From Stomorhina lunata (lineage: Eukaryota; Arthropoda; Insecta; Diptera; Rhiniidae), in assembly GCA_933228675.1 (NCBI GenBank), contig OW121743.1:80176363-80240362 (forward strand): DNA of 64,000 nucleotides. The letters run 5' to 3'. The position numbers were made by a program, and so were the translations under genes. The notes under the pieces are model-generated. The model was not told the origin of the DNA. It worked only from the letters and a program-made list of their open reading frames with translations, and searched no databases. Each line of letters begins with the position of its first letter. Within the stretch, counting starts at the first letter, position 1. Positions 48,236 to 58,999 of this stretch are shown one piece after another.

Positions 48236-48574
48236 TAAACCATTTCTACAATAGATCTATGGCAATTTAGGAGTGCTGAAGTATCTTGGAAGTTTGAAAG
48301 AAGAAAGGACATACATACGTTTGAATCACTAACATTTTTCTTACGAAATTGAAATATATAAACATACCTGTGGCAATAAATGATAATGGCTTAAGTTGAC
48401 ATAAGTGATTTTTCAAGATCTTTCAAATTTCAAGTATAAAATGTCATTAATATTTTTACTTCTTCATACAAAACCCTTAAACCTTTTAGACAAAACCCTT
48501 AACATCTCAAAACACGAAATTTCGACTAAAAAATATTATTTATTTCTACAGATATGTATAAGCGAGGATCAATT

Positions 48575-49177
48575 TTATTTTTTGCCTCAAGTGCTCATAG
48601 CGATTGTTATTCCAAAGGTTATTCTTAGGAACTTTAAAAATAAACGATAGGTCTAAAACACATTTTGACCCTTTTGTTTGAGATTTGGAGCTTTTCAACG
48701 AAAAAATTTCCTACATTTTTAATCCCAAATATAAAATGGAGCTGTATTAAAAACTGTACTCCTTCTATTGCTCGAAGTCTCTAAAATTTTAGAAGATTTA
48801 AGATTTTTCTGATTGTGAAGTTGATACAATGGTACCAAGAACGTTGGTTAAATTAATAATAAGGCTAGACTAAGGCTAACTGTTCTTAAATTCTACAGAC
48901 TTTACGTGATTGGAGGAGTATAAAACCTTTCCAATACAACTTGCTATTAATTTTATATTTGGTATTGAAAATGTAGCAAATTTTTCATTGAAAAGCTCCA
49001 AATCTCAAACAAAACATCGAAACAAATTCCGGAGGGTCAAAATTCGTTTTAGATTTATGGTTTCTTTGGGAAAGTTCCTTAGAATGACATATAGAATAAG
49101 AATCGCGTTGAGCACTTCAACATATTTGTGGGCCCCATACAATTTGACCCACCCTTATATGCATGTACGTTTATAGG
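48575..49177. mobile_element. Foldback-type element: inverted copies of the dispersed repeat
   Basis: 48575-48790 (forward) and 48895-49177 (reverse) are inverted copies of the repeat that also opens the window, separated by ~105 bp. Matching blocks include TTTGGAGCTTTT/AAAAGCTCCAAA and TCCCAAATATAAAA with its diverged complement. No coding region lies between. This fits a foldback or MITE-like element. Target duplications could not be fixed. Confidence 0.6.
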
Positions 49178-49659
49178 ACTTTATCGCTACAGACTGACTG
49201 ACTCAATTAGTGATTATCATCATCCGTTCCAAAAGAAAAAGCTGAAATTTTTTCGCCGGATACCTTTATTGATGTATAGAATCCACTAAGAAGGAATTTA
49301 AGGAAATTCGACAGATTATTGGAAAACAACAGCAACTCCATATCTCTAGAACCAAAAGCGATCAGTGACGAAAGTAAGGGGACATGTGGTGAGTATAATT
49401 TCAAAAATGAGATAAGGGCTTAAGAGGGACAAAAACTATTTTTCAATGTACTTTTTTAACACAATGGATTTTTTAAAGCAATTCACATAGAAATACAATC
49501 TAATACGGAATAAATAAAAATAAAGAAATTTCATATACTTGTTTGGAGGTTTTTTTGATTTATTTGATTTAACGGATCAAAAAGGGTAAGTACAGGAAAA
49601 TTATTTTAATTTTCTTATCTTTGTATGTCTTTCAAAGCAATAATTGCTATATAGTAATT
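49178..49659. other. Non-coding spacer with a weak match to the Helitron-like element
   Basis: TACCTTTATTGATGTATAGA followed by ACTAAGAAGGAA (49261-49293) resembles TATCTTTTTTGATGTATAGG and AATAAGAAGGGA in the Helitron-like element (36757-36791). An old related fragment may lie here. No gene is seen. Confidence 0.4.
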
Positions 49660-50330
49660 TTCGAATAATTTCATCTTAGTAGTAAATTCTTGAAAAATTT
49701 TCTGAAAATAGCAAATTTTTGAAAAATTTCCTATACATAGTAAATTTTCGAAATATTTCCTATAAATAATAAATTTTAGAAAAATTGCCTGCAAATAGTA
49801 AATTTTTAAAAAATTTCCTTTAAATAGTAAATTTTTGAAAAATTTCCTATAAATAGTAAATTTTCGAAAATTTTCCAACAAATAGTAAATTTTTGAAAAA
49901 TTTCCTATAAATAGTAAATTTTTAAAAAATTCCTATAAATAGTAAATTTTTGAAAAATTTCTTATAAATTGTAAATTGTTGAACAATTTCCTATAAAGAG
50001 TAAATTTTCGAAAAATTTCCTATAAATAGTAAATTTTTCAAAAATTTCCTATAAATTGTAAATTGTTGAACAATTTCCTATAAATAGTAAATTTTTTGAA
50101 AAATTTCCTATAAATAGTAAATTTTTGAAAAATTTCCTATAAATAGAAAATTTTTGAAAAAATTTCTATAAATAGTTAATTTTTGATAAATTTTCTATAA
50201 ATAGTAAATTTTTGAAAATTTCCTAAATTTCTTATCAATAGGAAATTTTCGAAAAATTTCCTATAAATAGTCAATTTTCCAAAAATTTCCTATGAATAAA
50301 ATTTTGTATAAATAGTAAATTAAATTAAAA
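49660..50330 (-). repeat. 29-bp satellite variant array, reverse
   Basis: About 22 copies of a 29-bp unit, CCTATAAATAGTAAA then TTTTTGAAAAATTT. It shares the TTTTTGAAAAATTTCCTATAAA core with the 31-bp satellite but has ATAGTAAA in place of AATAAGAAA. It is a distinct, fairly homogeneous subfamily found only here. Confidence 0.92.
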
Positions 50331-52242
50331 TTATTATGGTAACACTGTTTTTTGTATTATATTATTTATTTGAGAATTACTGCATATCTTTAGGCTTGAA
50401 TAAATGTTTGATTTAAGATAAATCTCTTTAAATGTATAAACGTTGCCAGCTGAGATGTGATATCTATTTCTTTGAAATCACTTAAGTGGTTTTTTCTTAT
50501 AATTTTATTAAATTATTTTTTTCTTTTGTTAAACTTTTATTTTAAGAACTTTATATCATTATAATTAGCATATCATCGAGTTTGCATCACCTTTTTAATA
50601 TCTTAGTATCTTCGTACAATTACTTTTTCTATGAAATTTTATTGTATTAATTTCACTTTTTATTTCACTTCAAAATAATTCTCCGTATTAAAATAAGAGT
50701 AGTTTAAAACTTTTTTAAATTTGCTTTAACTTTTTCTTTAGTTTTAGTTATTTTTTTCAACTCTTTACTTTATCCTTTAAAAAAAGTTGTTATTGTAATC
50801 CTTTTATATCCTTTTTTTATAAATATTGTAAATCCTTTTATTTGATTTGGTTTTGAATTTTCAGCGTATTTATAACCGTCTCGTTCAAAAGTTTACATTT
50901 AACTGATTTTAAAATAATTTGAAGTGAAGAAATACCTTTTTTACCATCAGTATTTTTACATGCTGACACAGTGACGACGACGAAACTTTGTCTAGTTACA
51001 AACTTCATTATTAAGTTGCACGTGCAACATTCTACTGAAGCATGGAACTAAAACAAGTTGTAAGAAAAACATAAACAACGATTCCTTTTAATCCGTTTTG
51101 TTTGAAAACGAACAAAACACAACATGTTCGAGCATGTGTAAAACCGGAAACGACTACAACTAAAATCATGTGTTTGTCTTTGGTGAAAATATTAAAAAGG
51201 GATAATGATGATAACGACGATGTTGATGTAGCTCCAGAAGTTGCATGTTGTTGATGTTTTGGTGTATTAAGTTTTTTTTGTAGGTTTTCGCTTTTTGGCA
51301 GACATTTTTACTAATTTAAATATTTTTTTGTCATTGTTGTTGTTTTTTTTTACAGTTTCCTCGTGGTTATAGTGAAATACATATCTATTTGTGTTAGTGT
51401 ATACGATTTGCTTCACATATAAATGTATCTGTGTGTGTATATTTTTGTTATCCTTAAAAATTTAAACACGTTTTGTTTGTCTGTTTGTTGTTCTTTTGCC
51501 ATTTCTACTAACTGAAAGTTTTCTTAGCCATTTCTCGAGCTGCCATGACTATATTACAATTTTTTCCTTTTTCACAAAAAGTTATTTTTTTGTTATGTAT
51601 GCGTGTTTGCAAATGTATACGTAAGTTTTACTTTTTTTTATCCTTTGCATGTGCTCTTAAATATTGAGGCAGGTCGTGACTTTATATTCGACACAAAATA
51701 TTTTTCTTTGTTACTCAACGAACAAAAAAACGTGATTATTATCATTTTCAATGGTAGGATCCTGAATCTTGTTGTTTTTTTTTCAGTTTTTCTTTCCTTT
51801 TCTTATTAACGAAAAAATAATTTCGTATTGTGATATAATAACACAACGTTGTAAATAAATACTTACATATTAAATTTTATGATGTGACAGAAATTGTTAT
51901 TAAAAATAAACTACTTAAGTTAATGTTTCGCATAATTTTTAAATTAAGTTTTCTTTCGTTTAATAATAGAAATTTAAAGAGATATTTGTGAATTTTAGGG
52001 AGTATTGTGTCGACGCTGTAATGGTTTTTCGATTTAAATGTGTTATTTTTAAAAATAACAAACAATTCACACCAATTAACAAATTTGAACCTTCAGCAAA
52101 ATTATTTTTAAGTGAAATAAATTGCGCCTTACGGTATGCTTTAGTTTTTGTATTTAAATTTTTTGAAAAGACGGAAAATTTTTTTAAAAATACAGAAAGA
52201 TTATTAATAAATTTCAGTGGTTAAGGGTATCAAATATTCTGT
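50331..52242. other. Unique AT-rich DNA with an E-box palindrome
   Basis: No gene was recognised. GTTGCACGTGCAAC at 51015-51028 is a perfect 14-bp palindrome centred on the E-box CACGTG. Base composition around 50940-51250 is somewhat less AT-rich. This could be regulatory, but nothing shows it directly. Confidence 0.35.
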
Positions 52243-55200
52243 CTTCACCGACTATAGAAAATTCATAAGTTTATAAATTATATCAATTTCTTTAGAAATT
52301 AAAAACTCAAAATTGTGGTAACATCCACAAATTACTACTGAGCCTTACGGTATGCTGTGGTTTTTATATGCATCATACTCAATTCAAATTTATGAGTTTG
52401 AATGTGTGTGTGTGCTAGCAAAATTATTTTGCATTTTAGTCCAATTTTTGTATTAAATTCTTTTTTGGTTCATATCTCCTTAACTATTGACCAAAAATGC
52501 CTGAAAAACACTATTACGTATTTTTGTCACACGCTGAATCCGAAAATCTTGTCCAAATTTACCTAGGACGTAGTCGTCCTAGAAATACCGAGGATTTTTA
52601 TACACCTGGGCGTATGAGTAATATGTAGGAAATTTAATATTTCTTTCAAAAATTTATATTTGAATGCAAGTAAAGGCGATTTGAAGTAGAAATACACACA
52701 ATTTTTGCGTACATACTTTTATTTAAATCTTTTTTTATCAAAAGTAGGAATATTTAAAATTTAATGATTGTAGAAAAAAGAGGACATTTTTAAAAATATA
52801 ATAAAAAAATCTTTTGGAAAAATTTACTACAAAATTAACGATAAAGTGAAACCTTTCGAAAGTTTACAATTAATAAGAAATTTTCGAAAAATCTACTAAA
52901 AAGAGGTTTTATTTAAATAATTAATTAAAAAACTGAGAATTTTCGAAATGGGACAATAGTTGAAAAAATTTATTAAAACGATTACTATTTCGGTTACCTC
53001 CCATAGAGTTTTTGGCCCTTTACAGTCACAACTTTAATTGTATTTTAATAATATTCAGCATAAATTGCCTTTGAAAATCGAAATTAATATTATCAAATAT
53101 TGATTTCGGATGATACCTCGTTAACAAGACACACTCTCAAAAGTCTTTTAAATACCCAGAAAAGTACAAAAACACTTATAAATCTGAAGATAAATGCATT
53201 TTATTACTAAAACTTTGCACAGATAAATATTTTGTAAATATAAAACAATAGGGGTTGACCCTACTCCCATATACGGCCCTTAGACGAAAATGACATAAAT
53301 CTACTTAAATCTCGAAATTTTGAAAATGTAACACATAGTAAATGTAAGTATGTCTCTTAGACTCAAGGAACAATTTGTTAAATTGTTGGTCCATATTTAG
53401 CCTCAGTAATGAAGCTATAGTCGTTCTTGTCGACTATAGCTTTACTTACTAGTTTTTAATTTAATTGCTGGCTTTTGATGACCCAAAATCGTTTATACTT
53501 ACGCCTTTTTGATAAAAAAAGGTCTAAAATTTGTACATATGTAAATTATTTAAAAATTGTTGCCAAAAACCACTAAAAGCTTGCTTTACTTACCCTTTAT
53601 ATCAAATTCCTTCCTGTTATTAAAATTTAAAAGCCTTAAACTATGTATAACGATTTTAACTTTTTATTTAGTTTTAAGTGCTTCATGCTAAGATCTTCAC
53701 ATTTTACACAAGCTATGGCTTTAAAGCTTTTTATTTTTACAAAAAATCGGTCATATATTCCTAGCAACCAAGTATCGTCACAGACATTTGATCATAAATC
53801 CCATATCGCCAGCTCTGCCGGAAAACACAAAAATATACTTAAATATCCAGAAATTGTTGATGTGGTATTTAAGAATATAAATAAAAAAACTTTTAAATTA
53901 AGTGACAACATTCTTTATATTTAACCTTCATCGACTTCATCGACTATAGAATATTCCTACTTAAGTTTATAAATTATTTCAATTTCTCTAGAAATTAAAA
54001 ACTCAAAATTGTGGTAATATTCACAAATTATTACTGCGCCTAACGGTATGCTGTGGATTTTATGTGCATCACACTCAGTTCAAATTTTTTAGTGTGATTA
54101 TGTGTGTCAGCAAAATTATTTGGCAAATTAGTCCAATTTTTGTATGAAATTCTTATTTGGTTCATATCTCCTTAACTATTGGCCAAAAATGCCTGAAAAA
54201 CACTATTACGTATTTTTGTCACACGCTGAATCCGAAAATCAAGTCCAAAATTACCTAGGACGAAGTCGTCCTAGAAATAACGAGGATTTTTATACACCTG
54301 GGCGTATGAGTAATATTTAGGATATTTTATATTTATTTTGAAAATCTATGTTTGAATGCAAGGAAAGGCGATTTATAGCAGAAATACATACAATTTGCGT
54401 ACATTTTCTGATATTCTTGACTCTCAGTGGAACATAGGGACAATTTTTCTTACACATTTTTATTTAAATATTTTTTTTGGTTAAAGGTTAGAATATTTAA
54501 AATTTAATGATTTTAGAAAAAATATGAAATTTTTAAAAATATAATAAAAAAAAAAAAATTTTAAATTTACTACAAAATTAATGAAAAAGTGAAACCTTTC
54601 GAAGTTTTACAATAAAGAATAAAATTTCGAAAAAAAATCTACAAAACAGAGATTATATTTAAATAATTTCTTAAAAAACAGAGAATTTTCGAAATGGGAC
54701 AATAGTTGAACAATTTTATTAACTAGCATTACTGTTTTTGGTAGCTCCTATAGGGATGTCTTCCCGGAAAAGAGTTTTTGTACCTTTACAGCCACAAATT
54801 TAATTGTTTTTTAATTATTTTTAGCTTAAATATTGCTTATGAAAACTGAAATCAGTGTTCCTAATTTTGTAGGAATCGGTCCATATATGACCATACCTCC
54901 CATACAACATACACCCTCAAAACTCTTTTAAATACCCAGAAAAGCACAAAAACTCTTATAAATCTAAAGATAATTGCATTTTTTCACTAAAACTTTGAAC
55001 AGATGAATATTTTGTAATTTTCTTAAAATCGATCCACAATTGACCCTAGCTTCCATATTAAGTCCTCAGCCGAAAATAAAAAATTTCGAAAATTTCGAAA
55101 TTTTGAAAGAAATAGCACATACAAGTATATGAATGTATGTCCCCAACACTTAACGAAGACTGGTTAAATTGTTGGTCCATATCTGACCTTTGTAGTGAGG

Positions 55201-55700
55201 GGTATCATATAGTCGAGCTTTTGATGGCCAAAAGGTTTTGTATTTACTCCTTCTTGCCAAAAGTTTTCTAAATTGTATTTATTAAACAAATTTTAGACGA
55301 AAACCACTGAAAGCTTTGTTTTACTTACCTTTTATATTAAATATATACCTTCAAGGTTATTTAACCTGGAATGCCTAAAGTTTACTAAAATTGTTTGCTT
55401 GTCAACACTAATAACGATTTTAACGTTGTATTTAGTTATAAGAGCTTTATACTTTACCTATGCTATGTCCTTAAAGCTTTTTAGTTTTATATGATATTCT
55501 TAAAGCTTTTTATTTGTACAAGAAAATCCGTTATCAGCGTTGCCGTTTTGTGTACTTCTAACCAAAATTGGTTACTTTTTTCCATAGTGTGTACATGTGT
55601 ACATTCTTTTCATTTTGGTTACATTTTTTAATAATGTTTATAAAAGTGAAATGAACATTTTCTTCAAAATCGACATTTTATCAAATCATCAAATTTTACA
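52243..55700 (+). repeat. Two-copy segmental duplication, ~1.7 kb each
   Basis: Copy A (about 52243-53790) and copy B (about 53935 onward) match over long stretches. The offset is 1692 bp in the first third and grows to ~1780 bp later. Anchors are ACGGTATGCTGTGG, CACTATTACGTATTTTTGTC, CACCTGGGCGTATGAGTAAT and TTTTAAATACCCAGAAAAG. Each copy has a hairpin, CCTAGGACG-N3/4-CGTCCTAG, at 52562 and 54254. Short frames inside are not conserved between copies, so I do not call genes. A hAT-type insertion interrupts copy B. Confidence 0.85.
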
Positions 55701-56646
55701 CAGATCTTTTCGTTAGTTTCACATGTATGTCTTTAAAGAAACCAAAGAGGTTTTGGAAAAATGGATCACATATGATCTCAGTGATGTAGAATATTATATA
55801 GTTTGTGCTTGATTTATATACGTCATTGAATACAAATATTTGATGTTTTAATTACACAGGTCAACAAGATTTTGCGGCAAGAGATTTCTTGATGACTTTG
55901 GTCTGTAAAAACCAAAAGTTTTATTGGTTATTCCGAGTTGAGTCTAGTTTTCGAGATATCATTTATTTTCTGAAAAGATGGTTTTTGGAATAGCACTAAT
56001 ATAACTCAAAAACAGCTAGCTATATTGAGCTTATAAGAATCTTTAAATCCTTCTTACATTTTTCTTGATCGTTTTAGAGATATCGAGGAATTTACACAGA
56101 AAACAATTTTTTTGAAAAAAAAAATTTTTTGTTAAGAAAATTATAAAAAATAGAAGAATAAAAAAATGAAGTGTTTCCAAAAATCTATTTTTCGAAAAAT
56201 AAAATTATATCCCGAAAACTAGAGCCAACTAGAAAAAACTGAAATCATTTTCGGATTCAGCAGACAAAATTTTTCTAAGAATTTATGCATAGCAGTTTTA
56301 TTTGCATTTAAGTATAAATTATTTGTATTCAATGACTGAAATCAAGATTATAAGCTTGTTTGAGGGCTTATTATACCATAAAACTTTTTTCATCGTTGAC
56401 ATAAGAAAGCTCTCATTTTCCTATAGAACTGTTTGGTCTGAACTTTTGCGTCATGTCAGAAAATTTCTATGAATTCAATTTTAATGTACTTCAGTATTGG
56501 GGTGAAACGTGTTTCTTATTGCCGTTTCTTATATGGCAAGTTAATTTAAAGATATCGACATTTAAAATTTTGGTTACTTTTTTCACAATTTGGTTATTTT
56601 TATCTGAAAATTTGGTTACAAAAATAATTTTGTCGTGGCAACACTG
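55535..56646. mobile_element. hAT-type non-autonomous transposon (1112 bp)
   Basis: The termini CAGCGTTGCC and GGCAACACTG form inverted repeats, and both are followed inward by GGTTAC motifs. The element is bracketed by a perfect 8-bp direct duplication, TCCGTTAT (55527-55534 and 56647-56654). An 8-bp duplication and CAGNG ends are typical of hAT transposons. The related copy A at about 53743-53770 reads across the site without an insertion. The interior holds another inverted repeat (GTCATTGAATACAAAT at 55822 and its complement at 56321-56336) and no transposase. Confidence 0.88.
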
Positions 56647-56654
56647 TCCGTTAT

Positions 56655-57694
56655 ATGTTCTTGTCATGTAAATGTAAAGTTTCAAAATATTTATCTTAAG
56701 TTAACATAAAATCTTTTATGTTACGTTGAAAGCTTTCAAACTTGTAGTTTAGCTGTTAAACCAAAGATGGCGCTTTGGAATGTGTGTAAGGCACATTTAT
56801 ACTGTTGAAGATTTATGTTAACTGTAACAGCTTGCAAGTAAATGTTATTCCTCAAAGCTTTTTCTAAAGAAGCTTTTGTTTTTTTTTTGTATTTTCTCTG
56901 CCTATTACTACCTTTTCTTATTAGTTGACCGGCATTTGCGTGTGCTTTATACTGCAGTATGACTTTTGTTAAATTTTACACCATCAAAAAATTAGTTCAC
57001 TAGGTTAAATTTAATTCTTTTTTTTTTGGAAAAATTCTTTTTGTTTCAGAGGTTTTTGCGTGTAAAGTTATGCAGAAAATTAAAAAAAGGATATGCCACA
57101 ATTGGTAGGGAAATTATTAGAGGAATTTAATTTTTAAAAGTTAGCCTAAAGGTTAGAGGAAATAAGATAAAATGGTGACATACTTACTTTGAACTCAATT
57201 TTTTTTTGGTTCGAAATAAAACTTTCAATATTTAAACATTTTTTGTTGTAATGATTGTTTTAATTTTATTTACTTTTTTTTATTGTTTTATAACTAAATG
57301 TTTTCACTATTGTTTTTTTATTTATAAGGGACATGTTTTTTTGTTTTGCTTAAATTTTTATATACAAATTTTCTTTGTTTAAATTCTAATCAACTGAGAA
57401 TTATTACAGGTTATGGGGGGTTTTTAAAAGGTTGAGGATTTTCCATAAAAATATTTTTTTTGTTTTGCTAATGGTTTTGGAGTATATTTTATTTGACTTT
57501 TAAGAGGATTGACTATTTAAGGAGTATATGTATATTTTATATGTTTTATTGTTAGTTTTTATTTATTTAATAACAAAATTTTCCAACTAAAACTACTTTA
57601 AAAAGTTGGGTTAGTATTTTTTGTTTAAAACTTTCTTTTTTCATGTGTTTTAATAAAAGATTTAAATAAATTTTCAAAATTTGTGTTTAAATAT
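56655..57694. other. Spacer; right part is probable 3' UTR of the Gly-rich gene
   Basis: No gene is seen. Several minus-strand AATAAA words occur at about 57300-57575 and could serve as polyadenylation signals for the gene ending at 57695. None can be preferred from sequence alone. Confidence 0.35.
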
Positions 57695-58671
57695 TCAACC
57701 ATTGTAGTTGTAGCTATTGCCATACATGGGTGGCTGAGTTGGATAGCTCTTGGGTCCACTAGAGTACTGAGAAGAGCTAGAAGATTTGGAAGAAGGATTC
57801 TCACTGAAAAGACCACCAATGTTGCGTGATGAAAGAATATCTCCCAAGCCACCAGAGCTGCCATGATTAGAAGAGCCGCCGCCACCACCCAGAAGACTAC
57901 CCAAAAAACTACTAGCACTGCTGCCACCTTGATTACCTTGGCTGCCACCACCACTTAAGACACTGCTCAAAAAACCGCCAGCACCACTGCTTCCTTGATT
58001 ACCCTGACTGCCACCACCAGACAAAACACTGCCTATTAAACCACCCAAAATTTGACTGCCAGCACCGCCACCACCCGAGGATGAAGAACCGCCAGTACCA
58101 TAGCCACCACTAGGCTGATAGCCACCACTGGGTTGAGGTTGATTAGCACCACCACGCAACGAATTAGTTATCTGACCTGCAATGATGCCAGAAACAGCTT
58201 GACTTACAGCAGGATTGGAGAAGAAGTTGGAGAAGAAGCCACCACCTTCCTTGTCTTTGGGTTTTGAAGGTGTATAGCCGCCGCTGCCACCCATACTGCC
58301 GCCACTACCACCACCACCACTGCTATAGCCAGGTGCAGGAGGAGTATAACCAGGTCTGGGTTGATAACCACCCGAAGCGCCAGCTCCACCACCACCAGAT
58401 TGATAGCCTGGTGGAACATAGCCACCAGTATTAATACCACCATAAGGATTATAGCCACCACTCATGACACCACCATGACTGTTATCAGTAGGTAAACTGG
58501 GATACAAACTATGTCCGCCAGCCGAAAAACCACCACCATATCCACCACTACTGCCTCCGCCACCACCTCCAGCACCGCCTCCCATGCCATTATAATCAGG
58601 CATAGGAGCACTAGGTTGGGGTGCACTGGGTGCATACGAATTGTGAGTATTGCCACCACTTGCTGTCAGTG
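57695..58671 (-). CDS. Gly/Ser-rich protein, 3' terminal exon
   Basis: The stop is TGA (57697-57695). The reading frame is open leftward from about 58671, where ACTGACAG forms a plausible acceptor. The first ATG in frame is at 58603, but the codons before it (S-G-G-N-T-H-N-S-Y-A-P-S-A-P-Q-P-S-A-P) have the same composition. I therefore read this as the last exon of a longer protein, with about 325 residues here. Gly/Ser/Tyr/Pro-rich repeats (GGYNPYGG, GGYQP) are followed by FFSNFFSNPAVSQAVSGIIA, then three related blocks of the type LGGLIGSVLSGGGSQGNQG, and a Ser/Tyr-rich tail ending YNG. No signal peptide or catalytic motif is visible. I do not recognise the family. Such low-complexity tails occur in structural, cuticular and RNA-binding proteins. 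Confidence 0.75.
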
Positions 58672-58999
58672 TTAAAGGTGTTTGTTTTTGTTATAGAATT
58701 TTTAGACAAAGCCATAAGCGCAAAGTGCGGATTTTCAGCACGCACAGTGGTGAAAATTAGGTAAAAAGCCACATAGATTTCAAATTAAATCACAAAACAA
58801 AGCAAATAAAACATAAAAAAGGAAAAAAAAAAGAAATTTAAAATGATTAATCAATAAAAAGCATGAGATAAACATTAACAAAAACAAAAATTACATAAAG
58901 TTATTAAACAAATTATTTACTATAGCCTAAGATTTATATACAACATAGATATAATTTTATTTACCACTAGAGGTGAGTTTTGAAAAGTCTAATAGCAGT
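58672..58999 (-). other. Intron flanking the Gly-rich exon
   Basis: This is the start of the upstream intron if the acceptor at 58672-58673 is used. It contains an in-frame stop and AT-rich sequence. No further coding exon was found between here and the window end. Confidence 0.4.

Noticed and set aside
53643..53924. 93-codon plus frame
   Set aside because: It lies within copy A of the segmental duplication. The matching part of copy B does not keep the frame, and there is no recognisable domain.
57625..57954. Val/Ala-rich and Ile/Val-rich minus frames overlapping the Gly-rich exon (also 58204-58461 and 58462-58659)
   Set aside because: They are other-frame shadows of GGN-rich codons in the Gly-rich exon.
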